Positions 18,788-29,485 of a DNA stretch of 64,000 nucleotides are shown piece by piece; the first letter of the stretch is position 1; each line of letters opens with the position of its first letter. The stretch comes from Ascoidea asiatica. Its lineage: Eukaryota > Ascomycota > Saccharomycetes > Ascoideales > Ascoideaceae. Position numbers and translations under genes: made by a program. The stretch is taken from positions 498,193 through 562,192 of the forward strand of contig BCKQ01000010.1 in the NCBI GenBank assembly GCA_001600695.1. Direction: 5' to 3'. Below the pieces are notes generated by a model that saw only the letters and a list, made by a program, of their open reading frames with translations, ran no database searches and was not told the origin of the DNA.

Positions 18788-20872
18788 TTATACAGTCTCT
18801 TGTGTAGTTCCTTGTGTAGTCTCCTGTACTGGCTCTTTTGTATTCTCGTTATCTTCATGACCCTCAACATCATCATGATTATAATTATCTTCAGTATCTT
18901 CACTTGTGATTAACTTGATTGAAACACTTGAAACATTATTACCATTATCATTATCATTATTATCATGATTACTAGAAATATTTTGATTTTCTTCAATTGA
19001 AGAATAATCAGGAGGTAAATCATTATTACTATTATAATTTATAGTTTTTAAACTTATATTATCAATTACTAAATTACTACTTGAAATATTGTTATTGTTA
19101 CTATTATTATTATTAGTAACAGTATTATTAGTATTTGATGTTGCCCAAAATGGTGGTGGAATATTAGGTATTTCAATACCATTATTTGTTATAACTCTTG
19201 ATAATTTATTGACTTTANGTTTATTATGATTTTTAATCTTATTCTTAGGAATACCTTTATTACCAGTATTATAATTGAATTCAGTAAATTCTTCTTCATC
19301 ATCATCTTCATAATCATCATCGTCTTCATTATCATGATATTCTTCATAATCATGATATTCATTAACACTTTCATTATTATTGTCATTATTATTGTCATTA
19401 TTATACACTATATCAGTTCTTAGATCATTTTCATTATCAGAATCACTATCATCTTGAAATTCATCTTGAAATTCATCTTGAAATTCACTTTCATATTCAT
19501 GTTGATAATCACTTTCATTAAAGTTATTTAATGATAATGATAATGATGATTGATTTGGATTTATATTCTGTATTCCATTATTAATATCATTATTGAGGTT
19601 ATTATTAGTACTTATAGTATTACTTTGATAATTATCAGTAATTAAAATATCATTTGAATAATTATTATATAAAGGTGGTGGAGGTTCATTACCAAAAATT
19701 GGATTTTTACCAGTTAAACCCCATTTTTTGATATTTGCTTCAATAAAAATAAAACCAAATTGACCAAAATTTATTGAAATTTCACAATTTGTATTTGTAC
19801 CAATAATTGGATAAAGTAAATATTTATTTAAATTTTTTAATTTTGATAATTTTAAAGTTTTTTCAAAATTTGATAATTTTTTACCATTTTTTGTGAAAAA
19901 TATTGTGCCTGATTTAATTTTATAACCAATACCAATAATATCAGATTTATTAAATTTTGGGAATAAATTTAAAATTTCTTCATTATTTTGAAATCTTGAA
20001 CCATTTGAATCATATGAAATTGACCATGGAAATCTACCAGGCAATATAAAAAAAGGATAGGGATTTGTAGTTAAACCAACTGAAATTAAATCATTGTCAC
20101 TAGTGGAATTATTATTTTTTTCAATAATTTTAACTTCAAAATAATAAATATCATTTTTTTTTGGAATTGGAAAATTTGTAAAAATTGAAATTTGACCATA
20201 ATTTAAATCTTTTGAATTGAATTTAATTTCAAAGTTATTATTATTTATAGTTATTAAATTTTTTGGTATTAATTTATTTTTTAATAAGAAGTTTAAATTT
20301 TCAATAAAATTATAGATTTTTATACCTTTTAAATCTAAAATTTTATGAAAATTTATAGAATTTTTAAGTATTTCATTTTTGATGAAATTTGGTTTATTTA
20401 ACTTAAAAAAAATTAAACCTTGTTTAAAAAGGATTAGATCTTTTTTATTTAAATTTGAACTACTAGAATTTTTTTCATTTTTTTTTTTAGTTAATTTCAA
20501 AAAATTAGTTAATTCATAATTGAATAAATCTATATTTTTTGAGTTTAAATTATTACTCAAATCATTTTTATCATTTTTATTTTTGAAATTGTTATTAATA
20601 AGATTCTTGAAGAAGTTAAAAATAAAATTATCTTTGAAAGTGAATAAAATTCTAATAAATGATAAAATTATTATAATAATTAAAAAAATTAATAAACTTG
20701 CGAAAAGACTAAAGATTATTATAACATCTGGAGTCACATCAATTTTATCATTATCATTATCATTATCATTATCATTATTGTTGTCATTTTGATGATAAGG
20801 TAAAGGAGATGAATTTGAAATAGTAAATAGATTAAATAGATTGAATACCAATAATAATATTATTGAAAACAT
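18788..20872 (-). CDS. SSH4: SSH4/EAR1-like SPRY-domain adaptor of the Rsp5 ubiquitin ligase
   Basis: 694 codons, ATG at 20872. Ssh4 and Ear1 are endosome/vacuole membrane proteins that recruit Rsp5 to cargo for sorting into multivesicular bodies. A hydrophobic N-terminus (MFSIILLLVFNLFNLF) is followed by an acidic linker and a strong membrane span at residues about 48-72 (VIIIFSLFASLLIFLIIIII). The SPRY/B30.2 domain spans about residues 215-375: GQISIFTNFPIPKKNDIYYF, GLTTNPYPFFILPGRFPWSI and IGIGYKIKSGTIFFTKNGKK. Then come EPPPPLYNNYSND (a PPxY site for the Rsp5 WW domains) and, near the end, LPPDYSSIEE (a second PPxY). The rest is acidic and Asn-rich, with DEFQDEFQDEF repeats. The stop at 18788-18790 is followed by a 56-codon in-frame extension of the same composition (see findings). 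SSH4 and EAR1 are paralogues and cannot be told apart here. Confidence 0.88.
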   Translation of the reverse strand: MFSIILLLVFNLFNLFTISNSSPLPYHQNDNNNDNDNDNDNDKIDVTPDVIIIFSLFASLLIFLIIIIILSFIRILFTFKDNFIFNFFKNLINNNFKNKNDKNDLSNNLNSKNIDLFNYELTNFLKLTKKKNEKNSSSSNLNKKDLILFKQGLIFFKLNKPNFIKNEILKNSINFHKILDLKGIKIYNFIENLNFLLKNKLIPKNLITINNNNFEIKFNSKDLNYGQISIFTNFPIPKKNDIYYFEVKIIEKNNNSTSDNDLISVGLTTNPYPFFILPGRFPWSISYDSNGSRFQNNEEILNLFPKFNKSDIIGIGYKIKSGTIFFTKNGKKLSNFEKTLKLSKLKNLNKYLLYPIIGTNTNCEISINFGQFGFIFIEANIKKWGLTGKNPIFGNEPPPPLYNNYSNDILITDNYQSNTISTNNNLNNDINNGIQNINPNQSSLSLSLNNFNESDYQHEYESEFQDEFQDEFQDDSDSDNENDLRTDIVYNNDNNNDNNNESVNEYHDYEEYHDNEDDDDYEDDDEEEFTEFNYNTGNKGIPKNKIKNHNKXKVNKLSRVITNNGIEIPNIPPPFWATSNTNNTVTNNNNSNNNNISSSNLVIDNISLKTINYNSNNDLPPDYSSIEENQNISSNHDNNDNDNGNNVSSVSIKLITSEDTEDNYNHDDVEGHEDNENTKEPVQETTQGTTQETV

Positions 20873-21499
20873 TTTTTAATATAATATTAAAAATTATGAA
20901 TTTGATAAAGGATAATCGATTGTTATCAAATGGAGATGATTATATGATTGATTAAGGGGAAACCGATTAAAGTATTATTATATTACTTTTCAATAAGTAT
21001 TATTGATTATATCTGATTGTTACTTTATTATATATTAATAAGATGTTTATTAAATCCTTTAGTAGTAGGGTATTTGCTTACCTCAGTATTCATTGATCAT
21101 TTATTTAATGCTAATGATTGTTGATAAGCTTAAAACAAATTTGAAATGGCAAGGAAAACAAAGAAATTGAGGAAAATGAGAAAAAACTCCGGAAATAGCG
21201 GAAAGCATGAAATAACCACGGAACACCACGGAATAACACATTCGTGGCGCAGTTAAAAATAGAGCCCTGGGTCAAGTGGAGTAAAATATCAGGACATACA
21301 TACAGGCCAATTCATTTCTAGGGTAGGATAGAAAATGTTAGGGCAAGGTAAAATTTTACGGGGCTCCTGTTTTTCTTTCAAGTACCCCGTAAATATTAAG
21401 TATATCAAGTAATTAAGTAATATAAATAATATAAACAATATGTAATTTAATATGTGATTAATATACTGCATAAATGAGATATCACGAAAATAAGAAATA
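20873..21499. other. Region between SSH4-like start and RPF1 end
   Basis: This is the upstream region of the SSH4-like gene. It contains a GC-richer pocket at about 21180-21270 with repeated CGGAA words (TCCGGAAA, AGCGGAAA, CACGGAACACCACGGAATAA) and AGAGCCCT at about 21261. The part next to RPF1 is AT-rich 3' sequence. The short open frame that runs through 21289-21561 appears to be chance. Confidence 0.5.
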
Positions 21500-22492
21500 T
21501 CACAAGTAAAACTTCCTTTTATCTTTATCCATGTTTGGTTTGAATTCCCATTCAGTTTCACCTCTTATACCTTTTTGAATTCTTCTTAATCTTAAAGTAA
21601 ATTGAGGTCCAATTTCTTGTAAACCAACTTTTTCTTCAGATCTAAAAGCATATCTATGTCTTCTAAAAAAAATATAATCTCTTTGATTATGTAAAGTTAT
21701 AACTTGTCTACCTTCAAAATCTGGAATTTTAGGAAATAAACCTTGAAATAAATTTCCAATTTTTTTACCTAAATTTGTATTAAAATTATTTAAAATTAAT
21801 TCAGGTATATGATTTGTTGAATTTCCATGACCTTTAATATATTTACCAATTAAAAAATTTGTAATTTTAAAATAATATGTTGAACCATTTGGTAAATTAA
21901 TAAACGTTAATCCATTAACTTTTCTTGAATTATAATCTTCATTAACAATAATTAAATTTGTAAAATTTCTATTATTTGAATATTTTACAATCTCTTCAAT
22001 TTTATATTTTTCATATCCTTTACCAATCTTATTAACATTTCTTGAATTATTTTTTCTTTTGATAAATGTTATATCATTAAATAATTCACTAAAAAACTGA
22101 ATAAATTGATAAGTTTCCGTATGGCAATTAACTGATGATGTTATTAATATTTTTGGTTCTTTATTACTTGGAATATCTTGATTTATTTCTTTATTATCGT
22201 TATCTTCATCTATTTCATTATCTATTTCATTATCTATTTCCTCATTATCTTCTTTGCTATATTCTTCTTCATTATTTATCTCATCATTATCTTCTCTTAC
22301 AGGCACTATAGTCTCATCATAAACTCTTTTGCTTTCAATTGTTATAGGTATTTGTTTTGGTAAATTCTTTTCTTTTCTGATTTTTCTTTCTTCTCTTTTA
22401 AATTTAGATTTTTCTTTTTTTCTAAGTATATTTAGTTTTGATCGAATTTCTCTATTTTTAACCTTGAAATTATTCTGTGTGTCTACTCCCAT
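21500..22492 (-). CDS. RPF1: Ribosome production factor 1 (Brix domain)
   Basis: 330 codons, ATG at 22492. Rpf1 is a nucleolar Brix-domain protein needed for maturation of the large ribosomal subunit. A basic N-terminus (KNREIRSKLNILRKKEKSKF, then KREERKIRKEK) leads to an acidic linker. The Brix domain begins EPKILITSSVNCHTETYQF and continues TFIKRKNNSRNVNKIGKGYE, NLIIVNEDYNSRKVNGLTFI, NLPNGSTYYFKITNFLIGKY, LGKKIGNLFQGLFPKIPDFE, GRQVITLHNQRDYIFFRRHR and, at the end, KVGLQEIGPQFTLRLRRIQ. The C-terminus GETEWEFKPNMDKDKRKFYL is characteristic of this subfamily. Length and layout agree with the 295-residue S. cerevisiae protein apart from the acidic insert. It is divergently paired with DNF3. Confidence 0.96.
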   Translation of the reverse strand: MGVDTQNNFKVKNREIRSKLNILRKKEKSKFKREERKIRKEKNLPKQIPITIESKRVYDETIVPVREDNDEINNEEEYSKEDNEEIDNEIDNEIDEDNDNKEINQDIPSNKEPKILITSSVNCHTETYQFIQFFSELFNDITFIKRKNNSRNVNKIGKGYEKYKIEEIVKYSNNRNFTNLIIVNEDYNSRKVNGLTFINLPNGSTYYFKITNFLIGKYIKGHGNSTNHIPELILNNFNTNLGKKIGNLFQGLFPKIPDFEGRQVITLHNQRDYIFFRRHRYAFRSEEKVGLQEIGPQFTLRLRRIQKGIRGETEWEFKPNMDKDKRKFYL

Positions 22493-23129
22493 TTTGTTCC
22501 TATTCTATTTTAGTCTATACTACAATATTATTTCTTTTAATGCTATCTTTAATTCTTCAATAGTTTTTATTTCAGTTGTTTCAAAGAATCTCAAAAATAA
22601 TTTTATTTTCATTTTCTTTCAAAATTTAATTTTATTTTTTTATTTTTTTTATTTTTTAATATTTTTTATTTTTAAATTCCGACTTCCGGGTTAAATTTGT
22701 CATGTGAAATATTGGAAAGCGGCTGAGTAGCGGCTTCCAGCCCTCGGACTGCCTCTNTCCGGAAACGGCAATTTGCCAAGGAGCGATCTTCAATCGCTGA
22801 AATGATGAAAAAATGGAAACAAAACAAAAGAACAAAGATTTAAACAAAAATTTAAATGAAGAATAAGGATTATTGAATTGAATAAAGGCATATTGATTAA
22901 TGAACTAGTGAATGAAGAATAAAGAAAAGAACAGTACCCGAATAGAGAATCTGAGACAAGAATAGCAAGTGTGAAAAAATATCAAGCATTAAGAGCCTAA
23001 AGAGTTCAAATATAATCATAATCAACAAAAAATATCAAATAATAAAATAATAAAATAAAATAAATAATCAATGATTATAATATCTATAAATAATTGATAT
23101 TCAAAAAATATAATAAATAATCGCCAATA
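22493..23129. promoter_or_regulatory. Divergent promoter region RPF1 / DNF3
   Basis: Bases 22620-22670 are a T-rich tract near RPF1. A GC-rich pocket follows at 22678-22800 (TTCCGGGTTAA, AGCGGCTGAGTAGCGGCTTCC, TCCGGAAACGGC). A T/ATACCCG-type word lies near 22936. A-rich sequence runs up to the DNF3 ATG. The CTGAAATGATGAAAA string near 22797 resembles adjacent snoRNA D' and C' boxes, but no partner boxes are clear. Confidence 0.45.
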
Positions 23130-26100
23130 ATGACTACAAATAATCAAAATAATAACCCATTTCTATTGAACTATAATAATAACAATACTAGTAATGATAA
23201 TAATAGTAACTCCAATAGTAATATAAATTCAAGAAGTGATTTACAAATCAATTCTAATGAAAATATTGAATTAAATAGCTTTGATAATGATAATGATAAT
23301 GATAATAACAATAGTGATAATGATAATCATTTGAATCCTCCAAGAAGATTTGAAACTTTATCCATTCATTCTGAAATTACAAATTTATCTTCAATTTCTC
23401 AAGAAACTGATATTCATATCAATAATAAAGATATCAATAACAATGCTACTAATAATTCTACTACCACGAATGACAATGACAATGACAATAATAATGAAGA
23501 GAATAAGAATTCATTAATTTTCAAAATTAAAAAATTTTTAAATTTAAATAAAATCAGTATCTCTACAAATGGTAGAAAAATTCCATTAAATTTAAAAATT
23601 TCAAACAAATCTTATAATTCAAATAATTCAATATTTAAAAATCAATTCAAATTAAATTCGGATTTTGAATTAATTGATCAAAGATTCGATGATCCATCAG
23701 ATTCAAACTCCAAATCCAAATCCAAAGCAAACAACAAAACTTATATAAATAATTTAATCAAATCTTCAAGATATAATATCTATAATTTTTTACCAAAACA
23801 AATATATGCACAATTTTCAAAAATTGCAAATATTTATTTTTTTTCAATTGCAATCGCTCAATTAGTACCAACTTGGTCAACAACTGGTAGTTATACAACC
23901 ATAATTCCTTTATTAATATTTATGACAATTTCAATCTTAAGAGAAGGTTATGATGATTTTAGAAGACATTCTCAAGATAAAGATGAAAATAATAAATTTT
24001 CAACTATTTTAACTCTAGATAACTCTGGTGAAAATAAAATTAATAAAAAAATTAAATCTCTTAACTTAAATCTTTCTTCAAATAGTATTAATCCTTTGAA
24101 TACTTTTCATTCAAATTCTTCAACTATTCAAACTGAAGTTCAACAAATTGATAACTTAAGTACATTAAATAACATAANTGATAACAACAACAACAATACT
24201 GGAAATTCAGATAATACTGAAAATACACTAACCTCAATAAATGATGAAAATTCTTTTAATAATATAAATTTATTAAATCAAAATTCAATTTATCATAAAA
24301 ATATTCATTGGAAAGATTTAAAAGTTGGCGATGTAATACATTTAAAACAAGATCAATTAGTACCTGCAGATATATTAATTTTAACTTCTGATAATCAAAA
24401 TAATAACGTATTTATAGAAACAATGGATTTGGATGGTGAAACAAACTTAAAAACAAAACTATCTCATATAGAATTAAATAATTATTGTAATAATGTCAAT
24501 GGTTTATTAAATATAAATTTTTTAATAACAACTGAAGATCCAAATCAAAATTTATATAATTTTGAAGGTTATTTAAACAATAACCAAAATATAAAATTTC
24601 CTTTAAATTCTGATCATGTTATTTATAGAGGTTCAGTTATTAGAAATACGAATAATCTATTAGGTTTAGTATTATTCACTGGTGAAGAATCAAAAATTAG
24701 AATGAATGCAATTAAAAATCCAAGAACTAAAGCTCCAAAATTACAACATCAAATTAATATTATAATTTTATTTATGATAGTTTTTGTATTTTCATTAGCT
24801 ATATTTTCATTAATTGCGGAATTAATTCAATATCATAAAAAAAAAGATGAAAACTTTTATCTTTTAAATCAAGATGTTGGTGGTACAGCAACCTTTATGG
24901 GATTTTTAATCATGTATTATACCTTTATACCTTTGTCCTTATATGTTACTTTAGAATTAATTAAAGTTACTCAATTATTATTTTTGCAATGGGATATTGA
25001 TATGTATTATCCCTTAACTAACACTCCATGTGAAGCAAGAACTGCAACAATTTTAGAGGAATTAGGTCAAGTTAGTTATGTATTCAGTGATAAAACAGGT
25101 ACTTTAACTGATAATTTAATGATATTTAGAAAATTTTCAATTTCTGGAGTTTCTTGGTTGCATGATATTGATTTACTATTAAATGAAGATAATGATGAAA
25201 GATTATCAATTGATATAACAAGACCAAATTCATTTGATAATAATGATGTGATTATTGATAATATTGATGCTGTACTAAATGAAGAAGAAACAACAAACTT
25301 AAATATGAATAGAAAAAAATCAGTATTATCCAATCATCAAGTTACTGGTAGAGGGTCTGTTGATATTAGAAGAGGTGCAGGTACTTCAACTTATACTGGT
25401 AGGCCAAGTTTAGCCTCTTTAAGTCATGACTTCAATGAAACTACAAATGATACTTCGAATGATAGTAATAATAATAATAATAAAAGATTAAGTATGACTT
25501 CAGAATGGAAATCCGACGCAGTTCCAAATAAAGTTCAAAATATAAAATCTTCTTTAGATTTAATTTTATTCATACAAAAAAATCCAAATCATTTATATTC
25601 TCAAAAAGCAAAATTTTTTATTTTGTGTTTATCATTATGTCATTCATGTTTTCCCAAAAAAATTGATTTGGATGATAAGAAAAGTTCAAATAATGATACA
25701 ATTGAATATCAATCATCCTCTCCAGATGAATTAGCTTTAGTTACAGCTGCAAGAGATATGGGATTTGTTGTATTTGATAAAGTCAATAATATCTTAACTT
25801 TACAAACTTATCCGAATGGCTTAAATAATACTCCAATCAAAGAAAATTATGAAATCTTAGATACAATTGAGTTTAATTCAGTTAGAAAAAGAATGTCAGT
25901 TATTGTAAGATTTCCAGAGGGTAAAATTTGTTTACTCTGTAAAGGTGCAGATAATATTATTCTTGAAAATTCCAAACATGCTGAATTATCAAAAGAAATT
26001 ATGAAAAAAATTGCAAATGTTAGTCAAAATCGTAAAGTTGCGGAAGCTGAAATTGCTTTACAAAATAAAACTTCAATGGATGGAGTAAAAAGTATTGTTA

Positions 26101-28346
26101 GAGCTTCAATGCAATATGGTTCTGATATGGGCCAAGAAACAATTGATGATATTTTATTTAATGATAATAGAAATAATATTGAGATTGAAGATATTGCAGA
26201 AGCATCAAGAAAAAGTTTAAAAAGAAATCAAAGTCAAAGATATAGTATTGATGCTCGAAGAGGGGTTTCTCAAGACACTACAAGAACTTCAGGAACTTCT
26301 AGAATGAACAAAGTTAAAGATTATATTGGAGATGAAACTTTAATTTCAAATGATGCATATGTAATTGAGAGAACTTTAGAACATATAGAGGAGTTTTCAA
26401 CTGAAGGTTTAAGAACATTATTATATTCTTTTAAATTTTTAGGAGATAAAGAATATGAGGAATGGTCTAATGAATATGCAGAAGCTAAAGCTGCAATCGT
26501 AAATAGAAGTGAAAGATTGGATAAACTTGGAGCAGAAATTGAAAAAGGTCTTGAAATTTGTGGAGCAACTGCAATTGAAGATAAATTACAATATGGAGTT
26601 GCAGATGCAATTGATAAAATTAGAAGAGCGGGAATCAAAATGTGGATGTTAACCGGTGATAAAAGAGAAACTGCAATTAATATTGGTTATTCATGTAGAT
26701 TAATAAAAGATTATTCTACAGTTGTTATATTAAGTAATGATGAAGGAGAAGATGCTTTAACACAAAAAATTGCGGCAGCAGAATTAGAATTAACAGCAGG
26801 AAATGTTGCTCATTGTGTTGTAGTTATTGATGGATCAACATTAACATCAATTGAAAATGATGAAACAATATTCAATATGTTTATAAGTTTAGGTACGAAA
26901 TCAGATTCTGTTATTTGTTGTAGAGCAAGTCCAAGTCAAAAAGCAAAATTAGTTTTATCGGTTAGAGAAAAATATAAAAGATTAGTTACATTAGCAATTG
27001 GAGATGGGGCTAATGATATTGCAATGATTCAAAGTGCAGATATTGGAATTGGAATTACGGGGAAAGAAGGGTTACAAGCAGCAAGATCATCGGATTATTC
27101 AATTGCACAATTTCGATTTTTAATTAAATTATTATTTGTTCATGGAAGATATAATTATATTAGAACATCAAAATTTGTTTTATTGACATTTTATAAAGAA
27201 TTGATGTTTTATATTTCCCAATTTTTATTTCAATCCAATACAATGTTTACAGGTACATCATTATATGAATCATGGTCATTATCAATGTTTAATACATTAT
27301 TTACATCATTACCAGTATTATGTATTGGAATGTTTGAAAAAGATTTAAAACCAGCAACATTAATTGCAGTACCTGAATTATATTCAATCGGTATTCATAA
27401 CAAAGCATTTAATTTCAAATTATTTCTTGAATGGTTATTATTATCAGTTACTATTAGTGTCGCAGTTTCATTTTCATCATGGTATCTTTGGGGATATTAT
27501 TCATTTAAAGATAACACATTTTATCCAATGGGTACAATGACATTTACAGCTTTTGTAATAATTATAAATATTAAGTGTCAATTTATTGAAACAAGAAATA
27601 AAACAATATTATCATTTTTATCAGCATTTATTGAAATTGGTGGATGGTTTGTTTGGTGTATGTTTTTACCAGTTTTATATCAAGGCAGAGATTCTTCAAA
27701 GATTTATTTTGTTGATGATGGATTATATAGAGAATTTGGTACAGATCCAACATGGTGGGCAGGAGCATTGTTTTTAACAACTTTAGGATTAATGATTGAA
27801 ATTTTAATAAAATCATTTAAAAATTGGTTATTTCCAGATGATGTTGATTATTTTCAACAATTTGAAAGACAATATAAAGTTAGAAAATTATTTGAAGAGC
27901 TTTCCCAAGAAGTTCTTGGACAAACTTGGAATAGTTTAACAACAAAAAGTTTTCATAATATAAGGAATAGTAAACTTAATAAAAATGTTAAATCTATACT
28001 AAAGAAAAAGAATAATAGTAACAATATGGAAAATGATATTGAAACAATATCAGTGAATAGAAATGATATTGAAACAATATTAGTGAATAGAAATGATAGT
28101 ATAATGACAGGAAATAATAACAATAATAATAATGTTAATGAGTCTTATTTCATTAATAGAAATGAATCAATAGTTAGTGATGATCCAAATTATTCTGTTG
28201 ATGTTTTACCTTCCGGTAAAGTAGTTAAAAGACGTATCAATGATACAGCAATTACAAAAATTGGTAAAAAACTTAGATTTATTGATGAAGAAGAAGATGA
28301 TGATTCATTTATTGAAAACATCATAAAAAATAGAGACACTCAATAA
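23130..28346 (+). CDS. DNF3: P4-type phospholipid flippase, DNF3-like
   Basis: 1738 codons. P4-ATPases move aminophospholipids from the lumenal to the cytosolic leaflet of trans-Golgi, endosomal or plasma membranes. Residues 1-205 are Asn/Ser-rich and disordered. TM1-2 follow (QIYAQFSKIANIYFFSIAIA and IIPLLIFMTISILREGYDDF). The actuator has MDLDGETNLKTK, with the DGET dephosphorylation loop. TM4 reads FIPLSLYVTLELIKVTQ. The phosphorylated Asp is residue 654 in FSDKTGTLTDNLM. The nucleotide-binding domain carries CLLCKGADNIILEN. The hinge is IKMWMLTGDKRETAINIGYS, then AIGDGANDIAMIQSADIGIG. Six C-terminal spans end with GRDSSKIYFVDDG and FEELSQEVLGQTW. The great length, Asn-rich inserts and tail sequence favour Dnf3 over Drs2, Dnf1/2 or Neo1. 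A repeat NDIETI(S/L)VNR occurs twice near residue 1645. Confidence 0.92.
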   Translation: MTTNNQNNNPFLLNYNNNNTSNDNNSNSNSNINSRSDLQINSNENIELNSFDNDNDNDNNNSDNDNHLNPPRRFETLSIHSEITNLSSISQETDIHINNKDINNNATNNSTTTNDNDNDNNNEENKNSLIFKIKKFLNLNKISISTNGRKIPLNLKISNKSYNSNNSIFKNQFKLNSDFELIDQRFDDPSDSNSKSKSKANNKTYINNLIKSSRYNIYNFLPKQIYAQFSKIANIYFFSIAIAQLVPTWSTTGSYTTIIPLLIFMTISILREGYDDFRRHSQDKDENNKFSTILTLDNSGENKINKKIKSLNLNLSSNSINPLNTFHSNSSTIQTEVQQIDNLSTLNNIXDNNNNNTGNSDNTENTLTSINDENSFNNINLLNQNSIYHKNIHWKDLKVGDVIHLKQDQLVPADILILTSDNQNNNVFIETMDLDGETNLKTKLSHIELNNYCNNVNGLLNINFLITTEDPNQNLYNFEGYLNNNQNIKFPLNSDHVIYRGSVIRNTNNLLGLVLFTGEESKIRMNAIKNPRTKAPKLQHQINIIILFMIVFVFSLAIFSLIAELIQYHKKKDENFYLLNQDVGGTATFMGFLIMYYTFIPLSLYVTLELIKVTQLLFLQWDIDMYYPLTNTPCEARTATILEELGQVSYVFSDKTGTLTDNLMIFRKFSISGVSWLHDIDLLLNEDNDERLSIDITRPNSFDNNDVIIDNIDAVLNEEETTNLNMNRKKSVLSNHQVTGRGSVDIRRGAGTSTYTGRPSLASLSHDFNETTNDTSNDSNNNNNKRLSMTSEWKSDAVPNKVQNIKSSLDLILFIQKNPNHLYSQKAKFFILCLSLCHSCFPKKIDLDDKKSSNNDTIEYQSSSPDELALVTAARDMGFVVFDKVNNILTLQTYPNGLNNTPIKENYEILDTIEFNSVRKRMSVIVRFPEGKICLLCKGADNIILENSKHAELSKEIMKKIANVSQNRKVAEAEIALQNKTSMDGVKSIVRASMQYGSDMGQETIDDILFNDNRNNIEIEDIAEASRKSLKRNQSQRYSIDARRGVSQDTTRTSGTSRMNKVKDYIGDETLISNDAYVIERTLEHIEEFSTEGLRTLLYSFKFLGDKEYEEWSNEYAEAKAAIVNRSERLDKLGAEIEKGLEICGATAIEDKLQYGVADAIDKIRRAGIKMWMLTGDKRETAINIGYSCRLIKDYSTVVILSNDEGEDALTQKIAAAELELTAGNVAHCVVVIDGSTLTSIENDETIFNMFISLGTKSDSVICCRASPSQKAKLVLSVREKYKRLVTLAIGDGANDIAMIQSADIGIGITGKEGLQAARSSDYSIAQFRFLIKLLFVHGRYNYIRTSKFVLLTFYKELMFYISQFLFQSNTMFTGTSLYESWSLSMFNTLFTSLPVLCIGMFEKDLKPATLIAVPELYSIGIHNKAFNFKLFLEWLLLSVTISVAVSFSSWYLWGYYSFKDNTFYPMGTMTFTAFVIIINIKCQFIETRNKTILSFLSAFIEIGGWFVWCMFLPVLYQGRDSSKIYFVDDGLYREFGTDPTWWAGALFLTTLGLMIEILIKSFKNWLFPDDVDYFQQFERQYKVRKLFEELSQEVLGQTWNSLTTKSFHNIRNSKLNKNVKSILKKKNNSNNMENDIETISVNRNDIETILVNRNDSIMTGNNNNNNNVNESYFINRNESIVSDDPNYSVDVLPSGKVVKRRINDTAITKIGKKLRFIDEEEDDDSFIENIIKNRDTQ

Positions 28347-29485
28347 CTAAATGAAAGATATTTTTTTTGTGTTTTGTATTTTTAATTCTCATACTTTTAT
28401 ATGATATCATATCATATGATACCTATACTATTATATTTTATTAGATATACAATGAATACAATAGAAGATATGATATCAAAAATAGTTAAATTATTTACTA
28501 TTTTAATGGCTTATACGGTATATTTAAATTATGTTCTCCTTTATCTCATTTTTTTTCTAAAAATTTACATTACAGCTTTACTTTATCACATTAAACTTTT
28601 GTTCTTCAATTCTTTTTTTTTCTGCTTCATCTGTTATTACTTTCTTGCTTTCTTGCTCTTTTTATGTTATTATATATATGGTTAAACAAGTGTTTAAATT
28701 CAAAATCAAACTCTATTCAGTATCAATTAGATATATAAATTAGAAATATCGAAAACTAAAAATTTCAATGGAATAAATTCATTTTAAATATTGAATTTAA
28801 ATGAAGAACTTAAATGTAGATTTACGAATACTCAAGAAACCATTCGAGTTTTGTCAGTTGACCGTTGTAAAACTTCATAATTTTACCCTGTGCATCGCAC
28901 TACTTTTATCTGCATTATACTTTACTTCCTACTGTGACCCGCATAAGCGAAGTTTGCTTTAAAAACAGAGCCCTAAAGCAATCTCAAAAAAGACCCTTAT
29001 TTATGGTCTCAAACTGGTTTAAAAAAAATAAAATCCATATACCCCCATGGCTTCTATACAAAAATATTTTTTGTGACTCTGTGTATAAGTGATGCTACTA
29101 AAATGTTACTTTAAGTCCAAAATATTATTTTATAAAGTTTTGTTAAATAATGGAAAATAAAGAAAAGAATATGTTCATTTAATAAGGGAATAATAGCAAA
29201 ATAAGCTATATAAAGTTAAAATAGATGATACAAATAAAAAAAATAAAGTATAAGAAGAAAAGCAATCATTCAAAAAAATATAGATTACAGTAAAAAAATT
29301 CTCAATTCCAAATTTTGATATAAAAAAACATTGGTAAGAATAGTTGAAACTAACCTTTATCAACAACACCAAACAACAGTATAAACTTCATAAAAAACAT
29401 AACAACATAAACAGCACCATTTTTTTTGAAAGGTTTTTGATTTTTCGATTTTTTTTGATTTTTTTAATAAGTTTTAGCAGTGATT
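28347..29485. other. Convergent intergenic region after DNF3
   Basis: AT-rich sequence directly after DNF3 includes a hydrophobic 94-codon frame that looks like chance. A GC-richer pocket at about 28850-29060 holds AGAGCCCT (about 28968) and a well-matched dyad at 28990-29010. T-rich sequence precedes the next gene's stop codon. Confidence 0.5.
28990..29010 (-). promoter_or_regulatory. Bipartite dyad, reverse strand: GAGACCA-N7-GGGTCTT
   Basis: On the + strand it reads AAGACCC, seven bases, TGGTCTC. Both halves match the consensus exactly, and both flanking genes point toward it. Confidence 0.45.

Noticed and set aside
18583-18903. Minus-strand frame with a (KSL)n repeat overlapping the SSH4-like C-terminus
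   Set aside because: It is an out-of-frame reading of the acidic ESQ repeat; the in-frame reading matches the protein's composition.
22790-22820. CTGAAATGATGA resembling snoRNA D'/C' boxes
   Set aside because: No paired C and D boxes or guide-length spacing can be seen on either side.
28401-28685. 94-codon hydrophobic frame after DNF3
   Set aside because: It begins within a palindromic ATATGATATC tract and consists almost only of Phe, Leu, Ile and Tyr, as expected from T-rich 3' DNA.
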